The position numbers and the translations under genes are program-made. The notes beneath the pieces are model-generated. The model made no database searches. It saw nothing but the letters and a program-made list of their open reading frames with translations, and was not told the DNA's origin. 64,000 nt of DNA from an uncultured Acidobacteriaceae bacterium (GTDB lineage Bacteria; Acidobacteriota; Terriglobia; Terriglobales; Acidobacteriaceae): the NCBI GenBank assembly GCA_937879855.1, contig CALFMO010000067.1:185265-249264 (forward strand), read 5' to 3'. Each line of letters begins with the position of its first letter. The first letter of the stretch is position 1. Shown one piece after another: positions 54,601 through 63,790 of this stretch.

Positions 54601-54872
54601 GACTGCGTCGACTCGTGATCGAAAATCGGATTCCAGGTGCGCCCGTAATCGTCGGATTTCCAAACTCCGCCATTCACCGCCCCGACGTAAAACACATTCG
54701 GTTGGCTAGGCACACCCGCAGCCGCGCGAGTGCGCCCGCCGCGAAAAGGCCCAATCATGCGCCAGTGCAAATCCTGGTAAGTGTTTTCGGGAACCTGCGC
54801 CCAGCTTGCAGTTCCGGCCAGAAAAACTACGAAGCACAGCAAGAAACGCGTGACCACAGTCGATCGGTTCAC
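51696..54872 (-). CDS. Exported VPS10/BNR-type beta-propeller protein
   Basis: A 1058-residue protein. I take GTG 54872 because GAGGGGG lies five bases upstream and a signal peptide follows (RFLLCFVVFLAGTASWAQ). Many Asp-box units are seen (STDAGKTW, STDGGSTW, SDDAGENW, STDGGKTW, THDGGKNW, SFDDGDHW), as in sortilin-like double propellers. The C-terminal ~350 residues carry a strand-rich domain and a helical tail (QKKLTDLLGTPGGFL). Such proteins are abundant in Acidobacteriota; their role is unknown. It is divergent from trehalase across about 100 bases. Confidence 0.88.
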   Translation of the reverse strand: MNRSTVVTRFLLCFVVFLAGTASWAQVPENTYQDLHWRMIGPFRGGRTRAAAGVPSQPNVFYVGAVNGGVWKSDDYGRTWNPIFDHESTQSIGAIAVAASDPNIVYVSSGEGLHRPDLSVGNGIYKSTDAGKTWTHLPGLTDGQQIPALAVDPRDPNRVFAAVLGHPYGPSEERGIYRSIDGGRTWQKVISKDENIGGSDVEIDPTNPDVVYASMWEAREGPWEDGNLFNGAGGGLFKSTDGGSTWHALTNGLPKDLSQIYVAISPSEPRRLYASLSIASGKLGVYRSDDAGENWYQVTTDPRPAGRIGGGDLSIPKVDPKNPDLLYVVSTVTMRSTDGGKTWSGFRGAPGGDDYQNLWINPNNGNIILIVSDQGAIVTVNAGASWSSWYNQPTAQFYHAITTNTFPYRVCGGQQESGSACTLSRGNDGAITFRDWHPVGVIEYGYVAPDPLDPDVIYGGGRTEVSKFHWSTGQVQIVTPIPVRDAKYRTDRTEPLMFSPVDPHVLYFASNVLFKTIDGGNNWQTISPDLTRENPGVPASVGTLVPKGADKKRGVIYALAPSFKAVNTLWAGTDDGKLWITHDGGKNWADITPKELTAWSKVTQISASHFDEETAYASVSRLRINDLHPYIYRTHDGGKTWQAITAGLPDFGSVDTVREDPVRKGLLFAGTENAVWVSFDDGDHWQSLQLNLPHTSMRDLWIHENDLIVATHGRSFWILDDMAPLREASAALAGSVHLFAPAPVYRIQRDTNTDTPLPPDEPAAANPPDGAIIDYYLPGAASTVMLEILDGQGHLVRRFSNTDKPDVSEEELQKQLIPLYWVREPRKLSTEAGMHRWVWDLHYPAPDSTRHDYPIAAIPHDTPRFPLGPTALPGNYSVRLTVDGKAFTAPLTIKMDPRVKTSAVGLQKKFQVETRLASIMTETDQALRQGGSIREQLEKLNAPSTKEAVETFQKKLTDLLGTPGGFLAPPSEEITLIRVNGQADTLYAQVWQADAEPTAPQMGVLAATERDTADVLKRWKDFKNTDLPALNRVLRESKVPEVKLEADLHQEESQVDEE

Positions 54873-54940
54873 CTGAGCCCCCTCAGCCACCAAACCGCAA
54901 ACTAGCAAGGATAAACCAAAACCGCAGTGACCGGGGTCGA

Positions 54941-54956
54941 GCCAAATAAGTTTGGC
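54941..54956. promoter_or_regulatory. Palindrome in the divergent promoter region
   Basis: GCCAAA-TAAG-TTTGGC lies between the VPS10-like and trehalase genes, about 20 bases before the trehalase ATG. It could be an operator or a leader hairpin. Evidence is only the symmetry. Confidence 0.35.
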
Positions 54957-54976
54957 CGCCCACTCGCGCCGCGTTT

Positions 54977-56734
54977 ATGATGTCGAAGCTTTCACACACC
55001 ATGCGTACTCAGTGTTCTGATCAGCCTCGCCGCTCTCTTGGCCTCGTCATCTTCTTCCTCGCGATGATCTGCGCCCTCGCGAACGCGCAGGCCGCCGCTC
55101 CAGCGAGCGCTCCCTCAGGTCAGGGACTAAAGCCGATTCTCAATTACATCAACTCCGCCTGGGACACGCTCACTCGCTCGATGACCGAATGCGTGAGCGT
55201 GGTTGACCCCAAAATTAAAGTCCCGCCAGTCCTGTACTTGCCAGCAGAGGTTCCCGAACCGCCCGCCGTCCACAAACTGGCCGCGGATTGCAATGTACGC
55301 ATCGAACATCTGCCAACCGAGATTCATCGCCTGGGAGAGATCGACACGGGCAAGATTCAGCCTCACGGGCTCCTCTATCTCCCGAACAAATATGTTGTGC
55401 CCGGCGGCCGCTTCAACGAGATGTACGGATGGGATAGCTACTTCATCATTCGCGGACTGTTGCAGGCGGGGCGCCTCGATCTGGCGCGCGGCATGGTCGA
55501 CAACTTCTTTTTTGAGATCGAGCACTACGGCGCGATGCTCAACGCGAACCGCACCTACTATCTGACGCGTTCTCAGCCCCCATTCGTCAGTTCGATGTTT
55601 GTAGATGTCTACCGCGCCACCCAAAAAGATGGTCACGCAGACAAGGCCTGGTTGGAGCGCGCCTATGCCGACCTCGACAAAGACTACGGCATGTGGACGC
55701 GTGAGCCGCATCTGGCCGGGCAGACCGGCCTGTCGCGTTACTACGATTTTGGCGAAGGCCCGCCTGCGGAAGCGGTGCAGGATGAAAGCGGCTTCTACCG
55801 TAAGGTCGCGCAATATTTCTTTTTGCATCCGGCCCAGGCCGACGACTATGTAGTTGAGATGAACCCGGCGACAACACAGCCCATCGCAGGCTCGCCGTAT
55901 TCACTGCAGGTGTGCGATGTCTCCATGACAATGGCGCGCGCGGAATGCGAGAAGGCGAAGCAGTTCAAGCTCAGTGCGGATTACTACAAGGGCGACCGGT
56001 CGATGCGCGAATCCGGCTTCGACGTTAGCTTCCGCTTCGGACCTTTCGGCGCGGCCACTCATCACTATGCGCCCGTGTGTTTGAACAGCCTGCTTTACAA
56101 GACCGAAAAAGATCTGGAGCAGATCAGCCTCTGGCTCGGCCGCGCCGAAGACGCGAAGAAGTGGAACCAGCGCGCCGAGTCTCGCAGGCAACTCATCTCC
56201 CGCTACCTGTGGAATCAGGAGCAGGGATTATTTTTCGATTACAACTTTCAAACCAGCCAAATGTCGAATTACCGCTACGCCTCCACGTTTTATCCGCTAT
56301 GGGCAGGGCTGGCGACGCCAGAGCAGGCGAAGGCCGTGGCGGCCAACGTGAAAATCTTTGATCAGCCCGGCGGACTTCCCATGAGCACCTATGACACGGG
56401 CACGCAATGGGATCTGCCCTATGGCTGGGGAAATATTGAAATGCTGGCGATCGAGGGCCTGCGTCGCTACGGATACAATGCGGACGCGGACCGCGTTTCT
56501 TACGAGTTCCTGTCGATGGTCGCGGAAAATTTTCGCCGCGATGGCAACATCCGCGAGAAGTACAACGTGGTGACGCGCTCGTCCGAAGCGCACGTGGAAC
56601 TTGGCTATGAAATGAACGTTGTGGGCTTCGGCTGGACCAACGCCGCGTTTCTAGAACTTTCGCACGCACTTCCCAAGCCAATTGTAGAGAAGCTGGAACA
56701 AGAGCAAAACCAACCGCTGAGCACAACGAAGTGA
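54977..56734 (+). CDS. treA: Trehalase, GH37, exported
   Basis: A 585-residue GH37 trehalase that splits trehalose into two glucose molecules outside the cytoplasm. A signal sequence (LVIFFLAMICALANAQA) follows a polar start; ATG 55001 is an alternative start inside. The family signatures are PGGRFNEMYGWDSYF near residue 140 and QWDLPYGWGN near 475. The residue after the second signature is N rather than A. Together with TreT and OtsA it completes a make-and-break trehalose system. Confidence 0.93.
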   Translation: MMSKLSHTMRTQCSDQPRRSLGLVIFFLAMICALANAQAAAPASAPSGQGLKPILNYINSAWDTLTRSMTECVSVVDPKIKVPPVLYLPAEVPEPPAVHKLAADCNVRIEHLPTEIHRLGEIDTGKIQPHGLLYLPNKYVVPGGRFNEMYGWDSYFIIRGLLQAGRLDLARGMVDNFFFEIEHYGAMLNANRTYYLTRSQPPFVSSMFVDVYRATQKDGHADKAWLERAYADLDKDYGMWTREPHLAGQTGLSRYYDFGEGPPAEAVQDESGFYRKVAQYFFLHPAQADDYVVEMNPATTQPIAGSPYSLQVCDVSMTMARAECEKAKQFKLSADYYKGDRSMRESGFDVSFRFGPFGAATHHYAPVCLNSLLYKTEKDLEQISLWLGRAEDAKKWNQRAESRRQLISRYLWNQEQGLFFDYNFQTSQMSNYRYASTFYPLWAGLATPEQAKAVAANVKIFDQPGGLPMSTYDTGTQWDLPYGWGNIEMLAIEGLRRYGYNADADRVSYEFLSMVAENFRRDGNIREKYNVVTRSSEAHVELGYEMNVVGFGWTNAAFLELSHALPKPIVEKLEQEQNQPLSTTK

Positions 56735-56772
56735 AGCAAAAACAATTGATCTGAAAAATGTTTGGCGGGAAT

Positions 56773-56903
56773 GGCACGGCTTCAATCGTGCCAATCGGTT
56801 CTCGGGAAGGCATGGCTTCTGCCGCGCCAATCGGTTTTGGGAAGGGCACGGCTTCAGCCGTGCCACTTGAAGTCGCCGATGAATCGGGGCTTTAGCCCCT
56901 GAG
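56773..56903. repeat. Three 36-bp tandem units plus composite palindrome
   Basis: Palindromes start at 56773, 56809 and 56845, exactly 36 bases apart: GGCACGGCTTCAATCGTGCC, a decayed GGCATGGCTTCTGCCGCGCC and a perfect GGCACGGCTTCAGCCGTGCC. The units are joined by AATCGGTTYT-type spacers. The last is followed after 20 bases by GGGGCTTTAGCCCCTGAGG (56885-56903), the same composite as inside purL. Confidence 0.85.
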
Positions 56904-56928
56904 GGACGCCTGCCTACGACCGAAGCCG

Positions 56929-59007
56929 TTATTTGCCGTTCGCCGTTTCCGGAACCGCATTCACCAGATCGCGCAGCGGCTTGATGACCGTGAACCGAAC
57001 AAACGCCTGTGGCTTGTCCGCGTCATCCAGAACCGCGAGTTTCTGAGCCTTCCAACCCGCGGCCGCCGGCACTCCCGACGAAAGATAAGAAACCGCTTCG
57101 AGACCGACAGTCCCCAGTTCGCCAAGTTGCTGAGCCCGAGGTTCTGCTTGGGCGAGCCGCGGCGAGCCTCCCATCAAACGCAGGATTCCCGGCTCTGCAG
57201 TCACCCACGCGTTGAACTGGGACGTTAGCTCCCGTTCCTCTTGCGAGCCGGTCTTTGGATTCTGCAGATAAGCACGCACGATCAACTCAAAGGTGTGACG
57301 CGATGGCGGATCGGGCGGAAGCGCGTCCACTAACAGATCGAGCGGCGTGAGTTGATTCGCATGCTGCTGGTGCGCTCGCTGATCGAAAGTCACTGGCTCG
57401 AGAACCGAAGCAAGAACCTGCAACGGTCGAATCTCGCGCGTTCCGCTCAACTGCCGCAAGCTCACAGCTTCCTGTGAAATGTGGGTCAGGCCGAAACTCT
57501 CCAGTCGCAGCGACTCGACCTCAAGCCGCCGGTACATGTCATCCACGTCGTTTACATTCCGAGGCGACCAGAGCCGCTCGGCGACCGCCGCGACGCGTGG
57601 CCAAATGCGCGAATCGATGTCCAGCGCGCTTGTCTGCTCCTCCCACATGCAAGCCTCTCCGCCAAGAATGCGCGCCTGCTGCTCCGGGCTAAGATCAGTG
57701 TTTTCGGGCAACGGATCAACTGCGTAGTGCGTCGAGGCCGGGCTCATCAGATTCAAGTAATAGCCGGCGGAGAGGATTCCGTTGTAGCCATTTCTCGCTC
57801 CCGCCGCGAGTGAGTCGAACCCGCGCCAGCTCTGCACCATGATGTCTTTGGGCAAGTCGGGAGTGAGAATCTCGTCCCAACCGATCATGTGCTTGCCGTG
57901 TTTTTCAAGAATTTTCAGCAAGTGTTGATTGAAATAATTTTGCAGCGCGGCCGTATCTTTCAGATTGTGTTCGCGCATGAAACTCTGGATGCGCGGATTC
58001 GCCTTCCACTCGACGCCGTTGTTTTCGTCGCCGCCGATGTGCATGAAATGGTCGGGGAAGATGCCAGCCATCTCGCCCACGAACGTATCGAGAAACTTGT
58101 ACGTGCTTTCCCGCGTGGGATCCATTACCGGATCAAAGACGCCGAATTTCCGTTCGATCTGAAACGGCCCCGGCGCGCTCGCCAGATCGGCATATCCCAC
58201 GAACCATGCCGTGGTGTGCCCGGGCATGTCGAACTCGGGAATCACGCGGATGCCGCGCTCCCGCGCGTAAGTGACGATCTCCTTCGCATCCTCTTGCGTG
58301 TAGAACAACCCGTCCGAGCCGAATTCGGTCAGCTTGGGGAAAGCTTTGCTCTCCATGCGGAAGCCCTGGTCCTCGCTCAGGTGCCAGTGAAAGACGTTGA
58401 GCTTCACCGATGCCATGCCGTCGAGCGTGCGCTTGAGAACTTCGATAGGAATGAAGTGCCGGCCGCAATCGATCATCAGGCCGCGCCAGCGAAACCGCGG
58501 CGTATCGTGAATCGTCACCGTCGGAATGAAATATCCGTTCGCGTCTGACTGGATGAGCTGTTCCAGCGTCGCCAGGCCGTGCATCGCTCCGACTACGGTC
58601 GCGGCTCGAAGATGAGCGCTCGACGGAGTGACTTCAAGAGAATAGGACTCATCTTCATCGATGGACTGGATCGTTTCTCCTGCACCATCGACGGTGACGA
58701 CCAGTGTGGCAGAAGTCCCGTCGGTTGCCGCAGACTTGGGGATGGGAACGCCAATCCGATTTTCGATTCGGCCAAGGCTGCGTGCTATCGCGCCATCGAG
58801 CCGTGTATCCCGGAAGTGATTCGTGGCTGCGCTGAAAGCTTGCGTGATCACCAGGCGGCCTTCCTGCGTGGCAAGCTGCGACGGCTCCGGCATGAGCGTG
58901 TTGACAAATCCAGCCGTTGAATGTTCCGAAGAGCTTGCTTGGGCTGATGAGATGGAAATTGCTGCCAGAAACACGAAGAACACAGGGATCGCCAATGGAC
59001 GTAACAT
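56929..59007 (-). CDS. Beta-N-acetylhexosaminidase, GH20, exported
   Basis: A 692-residue GH20 enzyme. The signal sequence is PLAIPVFFVFLAAISISSAQA. The N-terminal GH20b-like domain leads to the catalytic barrel: GLMIDCGRHFIP, FHWHLSEDQGFRME, IPEFDMPGHTTAW and the acid pair in MHIGGDENNG (Asp-Glu), then GGEACMWEEQ. It removes terminal N-acetylhexosamine from glycans or chitin fragments. The C-terminal ~200 residues are extra and helical. Confidence 0.93.
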   Translation of the reverse strand: MLRPLAIPVFFVFLAAISISSAQASSSEHSTAGFVNTLMPEPSQLATQEGRLVITQAFSAATNHFRDTRLDGAIARSLGRIENRIGVPIPKSAATDGTSATLVVTVDGAGETIQSIDEDESYSLEVTPSSAHLRAATVVGAMHGLATLEQLIQSDANGYFIPTVTIHDTPRFRWRGLMIDCGRHFIPIEVLKRTLDGMASVKLNVFHWHLSEDQGFRMESKAFPKLTEFGSDGLFYTQEDAKEIVTYARERGIRVIPEFDMPGHTTAWFVGYADLASAPGPFQIERKFGVFDPVMDPTRESTYKFLDTFVGEMAGIFPDHFMHIGGDENNGVEWKANPRIQSFMREHNLKDTAALQNYFNQHLLKILEKHGKHMIGWDEILTPDLPKDIMVQSWRGFDSLAAGARNGYNGILSAGYYLNLMSPASTHYAVDPLPENTDLSPEQQARILGGEACMWEEQTSALDIDSRIWPRVAAVAERLWSPRNVNDVDDMYRRLEVESLRLESFGLTHISQEAVSLRQLSGTREIRPLQVLASVLEPVTFDQRAHQQHANQLTPLDLLVDALPPDPPSRHTFELIVRAYLQNPKTGSQEERELTSQFNAWVTAEPGILRLMGGSPRLAQAEPRAQQLGELGTVGLEAVSYLSSGVPAAAGWKAQKLAVLDDADKPQAFVRFTVIKPLRDLVNAVPETANGK

Positions 59008-59613
59008 GATTCCCTTTCGTCAAGCGTGCTCAGAATATAAGGAAATGTGGACGCGGAGAAAGTCCTAGAGCCCTGAGCATTCACGCTTGTCACTCCGCGT
59101 GTAGCAAGAAAAATCAGATAGCGAAGACGGCTGACCGTATCACGAACACTCCTTCAAGAGCAGGAAACGCATTGTAATTCGGGGACCGCGATACCGCCAA
59201 CGGTGCAACGGACGTTCCTGAATTCAGGCTTTTCTCGGCGACCTCCGCGGCCGTTCTTTGCGATCTCTGCGGTCAGAAGCTTTTAACCGCAGAGAGCGCA
59301 GAGGATTCGCGGAGTGCGATATTTCTACTACAATCGCGAGAACCCGTTCAGACTCGCATTAGAAAAGCGCCTGTCAAGTCCACTATAGGAGGCACGGAAC
59401 GTCCTCGAAAGTAGGCATTTCTTCCACAGCGTAACTCATTGCATCCTCACGGCCGCATATTTTCCTGCTAGCAGAATCAACCATTTGCCGAACTCGATTT
59501 CGTGCTTTTCCACAGTGTTCCTGCAGGAACATCCGCTCCATCGGCCGCGTTGACGCCCTCCGCCATCCCACCTAAGATGGAACTCCGTTTTTTATTCAGT
59601 CATTTATCAGGCG
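59008..59613. other. Long intergenic region before the Ser/Thr kinase
   Basis: This 606-base gap contains a palindromic CACAGAGG-class element (59243-59314). I see no supported gene; a 62-residue open frame on the minus strand at 59383-59571 has no start signal or recognisable sequence. Promoters for the divergent GH20 and kinase genes should lie here. Confidence 0.55.
59243..59314. repeat. CACAGAGG-class inverted repeat
   Basis: Outer arms CTCCGCG (59243-59249) and CGCGGAG (59308-59314), inner arms CTCTGCGGT (59265-59273) and ACCGCAGAG (59286-59294). Same class as 1271-1300 in the ligase gene and 17512-17586. Confidence 0.7.
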
Positions 59614-62337
59614 ATGATTAACAAGAACATCTCGCACTACCGCATCACTGGGCGCTTGGGTAGCGGCGGCATGGGCGTCGTGTACGAGGCGGAAGACCTG
59701 AGCCTGGGCCGCAAAGTTGCCCTGAAGTTTTTGCCGCAGCAGTTGTCGAGCGATCAGAACGCGCTCGACCGCTTTCTGCAGGAAGCGCGCACCGCCTCCG
59801 CGCTGAATCATCCCAACATCTGCACCATCTACGCGGTCGAAAAAGTCGACGGCGACAACGCGCAGTCCTTTATCGCGATGGAGTTGCTCGACGGGCAAAG
59901 CCTCGACGCCAAACTGCAAACCGGGCCACTCCCTAACGACCGCCTGCTCGACATCGCTATTCAACTCGCGGACGCGCTCGACGCCGCGCATGCCAAGGGA
60001 ATTATTCATCGCGACATCAAGCCCGCAAATATCTTTCTCTCTCCGCGCGGGCAGGTGAAGGTGCTGGACTTCGGCTTGGCCAAGCTCATGCAGCCGGATT
60101 TGCTGGCGGGTGCAATCAGCGCCACTCAAGACTCCCCGCGACCGGCGCACTTGACCAGTCCCGGCGCAACGGTGGGCACGATCGCATACATGTCCCCGGA
60201 GCAGGCGCGCGGCGAAGAACTCGATACGAGGTCCGACTTGTTTTCGCTCGGCAGCGTCATCTATCAGATGGCGACGGGCAAGCTGCCGTTTGCGGGAGCG
60301 ACCTCAGCCGTTGTTTTTCACGCCATCCTCGAACTCGATCCGATCTCTCCGCTGCAGTTAAACGCGGCGCTCCCGCCAAAGCTACAAGAAATTATCGAAA
60401 AGCTTTTGGAAAAAGATCGCGACCTGCGCTACCAATCTGCCGCCGACCTGCGCGGTGATCTGAGGCGTTTGAAGCGCGATGTTGAGTCAGGACGCCATCC
60501 TGCGCCGCCCTCTTCCTCCCCAGAAGCCATTGCCGCGGCGCCGGCCGCGCGACCCTCCAGTTCCAGCGGTTCGGCGGTGGCCGTGGCGCGGGAACATAAG
60601 ATCGGCGCCGGCGTCGCAACTCTGGTCACGATCGCGGTCCTGGCCGCGGCCGCATATGGCGTTTACGTTTTCCTCCATCGCACTCGCACGGCGCCGTTCC
60701 AGAATTTTTCAGTCACCAAGGTCACCGACTCCGGCGACGCCGCCTCTGCTGCGATTTCGCCAGATGGCAAGTACCTTCTGAGTTTAATGAGAAGCAACGG
60801 CCTGGCCAGCCTGTGGCTGCGAAACGTGCCCACCAACAGCAACACACAGGTGCAGCCCCCGGCCGACGTTTACTACAACGGCCTGCGCTTCTCGCCCGAC
60901 GGAAACTATTTCTATTTTGTGCGCAGCGATCCGGGAAATCCGGAACTGAGGTTTTTGTATCGCGCGCCGCTGCTCGGAGGTACGCCGCAGAAGCTTGCGT
61001 CGGACGTTGACTCGAATATCACTCTGTCTCCCGACGGGAAAAAGTTCGCCTTCGTTCGCTACGACAATCCCGAGCCCGGTAAGTTCCGGCTAATTGTCCA
61101 GCCGGTGGAAGGTGGCGGCGACGAAAGCACGTTGGCAAGCGGCCCCAATAGCCAGTCTCTGTATTCTCCGGCCTGGACCCCGGACGGAAAAACGATTGTC
61201 TGTGTCCAACTGCACGTGACAGATGTTTGGGAGAGCCTGGTGGCGATCGATGTTGCCACCGGACGGCAGAAGGCAATTTTCAGCAGCAACGAACAGTTCT
61301 TTCAAGATCCAACATGGCTGCCTGACTCCACCGGATTGCTTGGCCTGTCGCGCGGGCCTGGCTCCAATTACCGGACGACCCAGATCTCGTTCGTCTCCTA
61401 TCCCGAAGGAAAGCTTTTTCCGATTACGCGCGACGCCAATAATTACGGCGGCCTTAGCATTTCCGCTGACGGGCGTGTGTTGGCGACGATTCAAAGTGAA
61501 GCGCGATGGAGCCTGTTCGTCATGGCGGTTTCCGGTTCTAGCGCCGATGCCCGTCGCCTGACCGCTGCCGATGCGGACACCAATTTCACATGGACTGCCG
61601 ACGGCCAATTAGTCGACGATCAGTCCGCCGTGCTCAATCGTGTCGATCCAGTGACCGGCAACAAGACCGTGATCGCGACTGAAGAAGGAAAGCCGAACGG
61701 CAATCCCTCTGCTTGTTCCGACGGGCATTCGCTTGTGTTCGAACTCGTGCTCCACGGTGGTGGCGACAGGGAAAACATCTGGCGCATCGATTCGACTGGT
61801 GGCAATCTGCGGCAGATTACCCATGGCCGGCAGGACAAATACGCCGTGTGCTCGCCCGATAGCCGCTGGGTGTACTACATTGCGCAGGGAGACCAGCAAG
61901 CTCTCTCTCGCGTTTCCATCGACGGCGGCTCTCCGCAAACCGTATCGAATCTGGACATCTCAGACAGCGTCTTCGATGTCTCCCCCGATGGGAAGCTCGC
62001 TGCGTTCGGCACGTTGGAACACTCGGGCGAGCACAGAGAAAAACTAGCTTTGGTAGCCACCGATTCCGGGCAAACGAAACTCTTGGAATTCGAACGCCTT
62101 CGCTTCGGCTTGTTGCGCTTCAGTCGTGACGGCAAGGCCGTCGTCTATCCCGCGCGCGTCAACGGCGTGGACAACCTGTGGCTGCAGCCGCTGGACGGTT
62201 CAAAAGGCCACACGATCACAGATTTCAAATCAGAGCGCATCCGCGATTTCCACTGGTCTTTCGACGGGAAACAACTCGCGATGGTGCGCGGACACACCGA
62301 CTCCGACGTAGTGCTGATCCGCGACGCGCAACAATGA
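59614..62337 (+). CDS. Membrane Ser/Thr protein kinase with TolB-like propeller
   Basis: A 907-residue kinase. The kinase domain (1-~285) has the glycine loop GRLGSGGMGVVYEAED, VALKFL, catalytic HRDIKPANIF and DFGLAKL, then TVGTIAYMSPEQARGEELDT. A Pro/Ala/Ser linker and a membrane helix (GAGVATLVTIAVLAAAAYGVYVFL, split here as GVATLVTIAVLAAAAYGVY) near 330-353 lead to an extracytoplasmic PD40/TolB-like propeller (ISPDGKYLLSL, FSPDGNYFYFV, LSPDGKKFAFV, VSPDGKLAAFG). Such kinases are numerous in Acidobacteriota; the propeller is the presumed sensor. PASTA repeats are absent. Confidence 0.93.
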   Translation: MINKNISHYRITGRLGSGGMGVVYEAEDLSLGRKVALKFLPQQLSSDQNALDRFLQEARTASALNHPNICTIYAVEKVDGDNAQSFIAMELLDGQSLDAKLQTGPLPNDRLLDIAIQLADALDAAHAKGIIHRDIKPANIFLSPRGQVKVLDFGLAKLMQPDLLAGAISATQDSPRPAHLTSPGATVGTIAYMSPEQARGEELDTRSDLFSLGSVIYQMATGKLPFAGATSAVVFHAILELDPISPLQLNAALPPKLQEIIEKLLEKDRDLRYQSAADLRGDLRRLKRDVESGRHPAPPSSSPEAIAAAPAARPSSSSGSAVAVAREHKIGAGVATLVTIAVLAAAAYGVYVFLHRTRTAPFQNFSVTKVTDSGDAASAAISPDGKYLLSLMRSNGLASLWLRNVPTNSNTQVQPPADVYYNGLRFSPDGNYFYFVRSDPGNPELRFLYRAPLLGGTPQKLASDVDSNITLSPDGKKFAFVRYDNPEPGKFRLIVQPVEGGGDESTLASGPNSQSLYSPAWTPDGKTIVCVQLHVTDVWESLVAIDVATGRQKAIFSSNEQFFQDPTWLPDSTGLLGLSRGPGSNYRTTQISFVSYPEGKLFPITRDANNYGGLSISADGRVLATIQSEARWSLFVMAVSGSSADARRLTAADADTNFTWTADGQLVDDQSAVLNRVDPVTGNKTVIATEEGKPNGNPSACSDGHSLVFELVLHGGGDRENIWRIDSTGGNLRQITHGRQDKYAVCSPDSRWVYYIAQGDQQALSRVSIDGGSPQTVSNLDISDSVFDVSPDGKLAAFGTLEHSGEHREKLALVATDSGQTKLLEFERLRFGLLRFSRDGKAVVYPARVNGVDNLWLQPLDGSKGHTITDFKSERIRDFHWSFDGKQLAMVRGHTDSDVVLIRDAQQ

Positions 62338-62370
62338 GTTCTGTCGGAATCGCGCAACGTCGCGTTCCCC

Positions 62371-63207
62371 TTAAGCCGCTTGATGCAGAAGCTGCGAGTG
62401 CACCGCCTCCGGCTGCCCCCAGAGCCATCCGACGATTGCACCGAACACTAAGTTCGAGCTGGTTACCTCGCAAAAGTGCACCCAGCGGACGGCGTCTGGG
62501 AAGTAAGGGTTGGGCATCAGCAACGGCGCAACGCCACTCAAGATCGTGAAAACCGCTCCCACAGCCAGTGCTCCAGCCAGACGCGGCAATCCCAGCATGC
62601 GCACCAGCCCGAGACACAGAACGATGAAGACCGGACCACGCACCAATAATTGCAGCGCGACAATCGTCCTCATGGCGGGTACGTGCTGGGTCGCGTAAAA
62701 GTCCTTCACATACGGGAAGATGATGAATCCCGCCGCAAGGTAGAGGAAAACGTAGGCGAGATCCGAGACGACGAATTTCCAGGCGCGCTCGCCGCGAGAC
62801 TTTGACGCGATGGGATGAGAATGTTCCTGGGGGACATCGTTCCGTCTCCCGAACAGGAGCATCCACACCGGAACGATGAGAGCGGCCGAGATGAGCGCAT
62901 GGAGGAAAATCTTCCCCCACTCCACTTGAGAGTTTGTTAGAAAGACGACTCCCTCAAGCAGATTGACGGATTCGATGATAAGGGGAATGGCTGCAAGGAC
63001 GACTCCCAGTCGCCATCCGCGCCACTCGCTGCGAATGGCAACGAGAGTGAGCGCCGCCACCACCACGGTATTCGTCAAGAGCCACCACGACAAAAAATGA
63101 GGGATGGCGACAGGTTTCATCGGGACCAGCAGACCGACAATCACTTGAATGACGCAGAGAGCAACGAACACCAACAAACCGCGCAAAACTGCCTTCGACA
63201 CATTCAT
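62371..63207 (-). CDS. Polytopic membrane protein under PadR control
   Basis: A 278-residue protein with seven or eight hydrophobic segments (GLLVFVALCVIQVIVGLLV, WWLLTNTVVVAALTLVAI, LGVVLAAIPLIIESVNLL, ALISAALIVPVWMLLFG and more). I do not recognise the family. Its ATG overlaps the stop of the PadR gene (ATGA), so it is the likely target of that regulator, perhaps an efflux or stress membrane protein. Confidence 0.75.
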   Translation of the reverse strand: MNVSKAVLRGLLVFVALCVIQVIVGLLVPMKPVAIPHFLSWWLLTNTVVVAALTLVAIRSEWRGWRLGVVLAAIPLIIESVNLLEGVVFLTNSQVEWGKIFLHALISAALIVPVWMLLFGRRNDVPQEHSHPIASKSRGERAWKFVVSDLAYVFLYLAAGFIIFPYVKDFYATQHVPAMRTIVALQLLVRGPVFIVLCLGLVRMLGLPRLAGALAVGAVFTILSGVAPLLMPNPYFPDAVRWVHFCEVTSSNLVFGAIVGWLWGQPEAVHSQLLHQAA

Positions 63208-63773
63208 GACGATCCTCCTCTTTTTCCTTCTTGTTTCTCATAAGTAGCAAGGGCGTGGTGAGTCCACTCCAGTAGACTTTTATTGCCCCTGATGCCGCAT
63301 TCGAAGGCGAGCCTCGCGGAGGTCGGCATCGTAGCCTTGAGTTGTTGCAGTTCTTCTTGCAGTCCCTGAATGTGGACCTTCAGAGAGGCTTCCAGCGACT
63401 TCAACATTTCGACAGCGGCGGCGGTTCCAACTGCCATCTCACAAAACGCAAACCGGAGCAAGATTTCGTCCTGACCCCACACCAAGTCTTCGCGGGTGAC
63501 GGGGCGGGTGATCCATTTCTTCAGCTCCGAAATACCCTTTGAAGTCAGCCGAAACACTTGCCGGCGGCGCAGTCCAGAACCCTCTTCGATGGCGCCACGA
63601 ATTAGGCCTGCATGCTCCAATCGCCGCAGTGCAGGATAGATGGCGCCAGGACTGTCGCTGTAAGTTTTCATCGAGGTTGACGAGAAGACTTTGCGCAAGT
63701 CGTATCCAGAAGACGGCTTCTGCAGCAGACCGAGCAGCGCGTAACCGAGCGGCGGTATTTTCGCTGACTTCAT
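63204..63773 (-). CDS. PadR-family transcriptional repressor
   Basis: A 189-residue PadR regulator: GYALLGLLQKPSSGYDLRKVF, YPALRRLEHAGLIRG and RQVFRLTSKGISELKKWI make the winged helix, and a C-terminal coiled helix (LKSLEASLKVHIQGLQEELQQL) serves dimerisation. PadR proteins repress adjacent transporter or membrane genes until an inducer binds. A strong operator candidate lies just upstream (63791-63822). Confidence 0.93.
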   Translation of the reverse strand: MKSAKIPPLGYALLGLLQKPSSGYDLRKVFSSTSMKTYSDSPGAIYPALRRLEHAGLIRGAIEEGSGLRRRQVFRLTSKGISELKKWITRPVTREDLVWGQDEILLRFAFCEMAVGTAAAVEMLKSLEASLKVHIQGLQEELQQLKATMPTSARLAFECGIRGNKSLLEWTHHALATYEKQEGKRGGSS

Positions 63774-63790
63774 GCCAGGAGATTCAAGAC

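Noticed and set aside
56773..56864. CRISPR-like array with 36-base period
   Set aside because: Only three units, spacers of about 16 bases that are themselves similar, and no cas genes. It is a tandem palindrome.
59383..59571. 62-residue open frame in the gap before the kinase
   Set aside because: No ribosome-binding site, no recognisable sequence and no conserved context.
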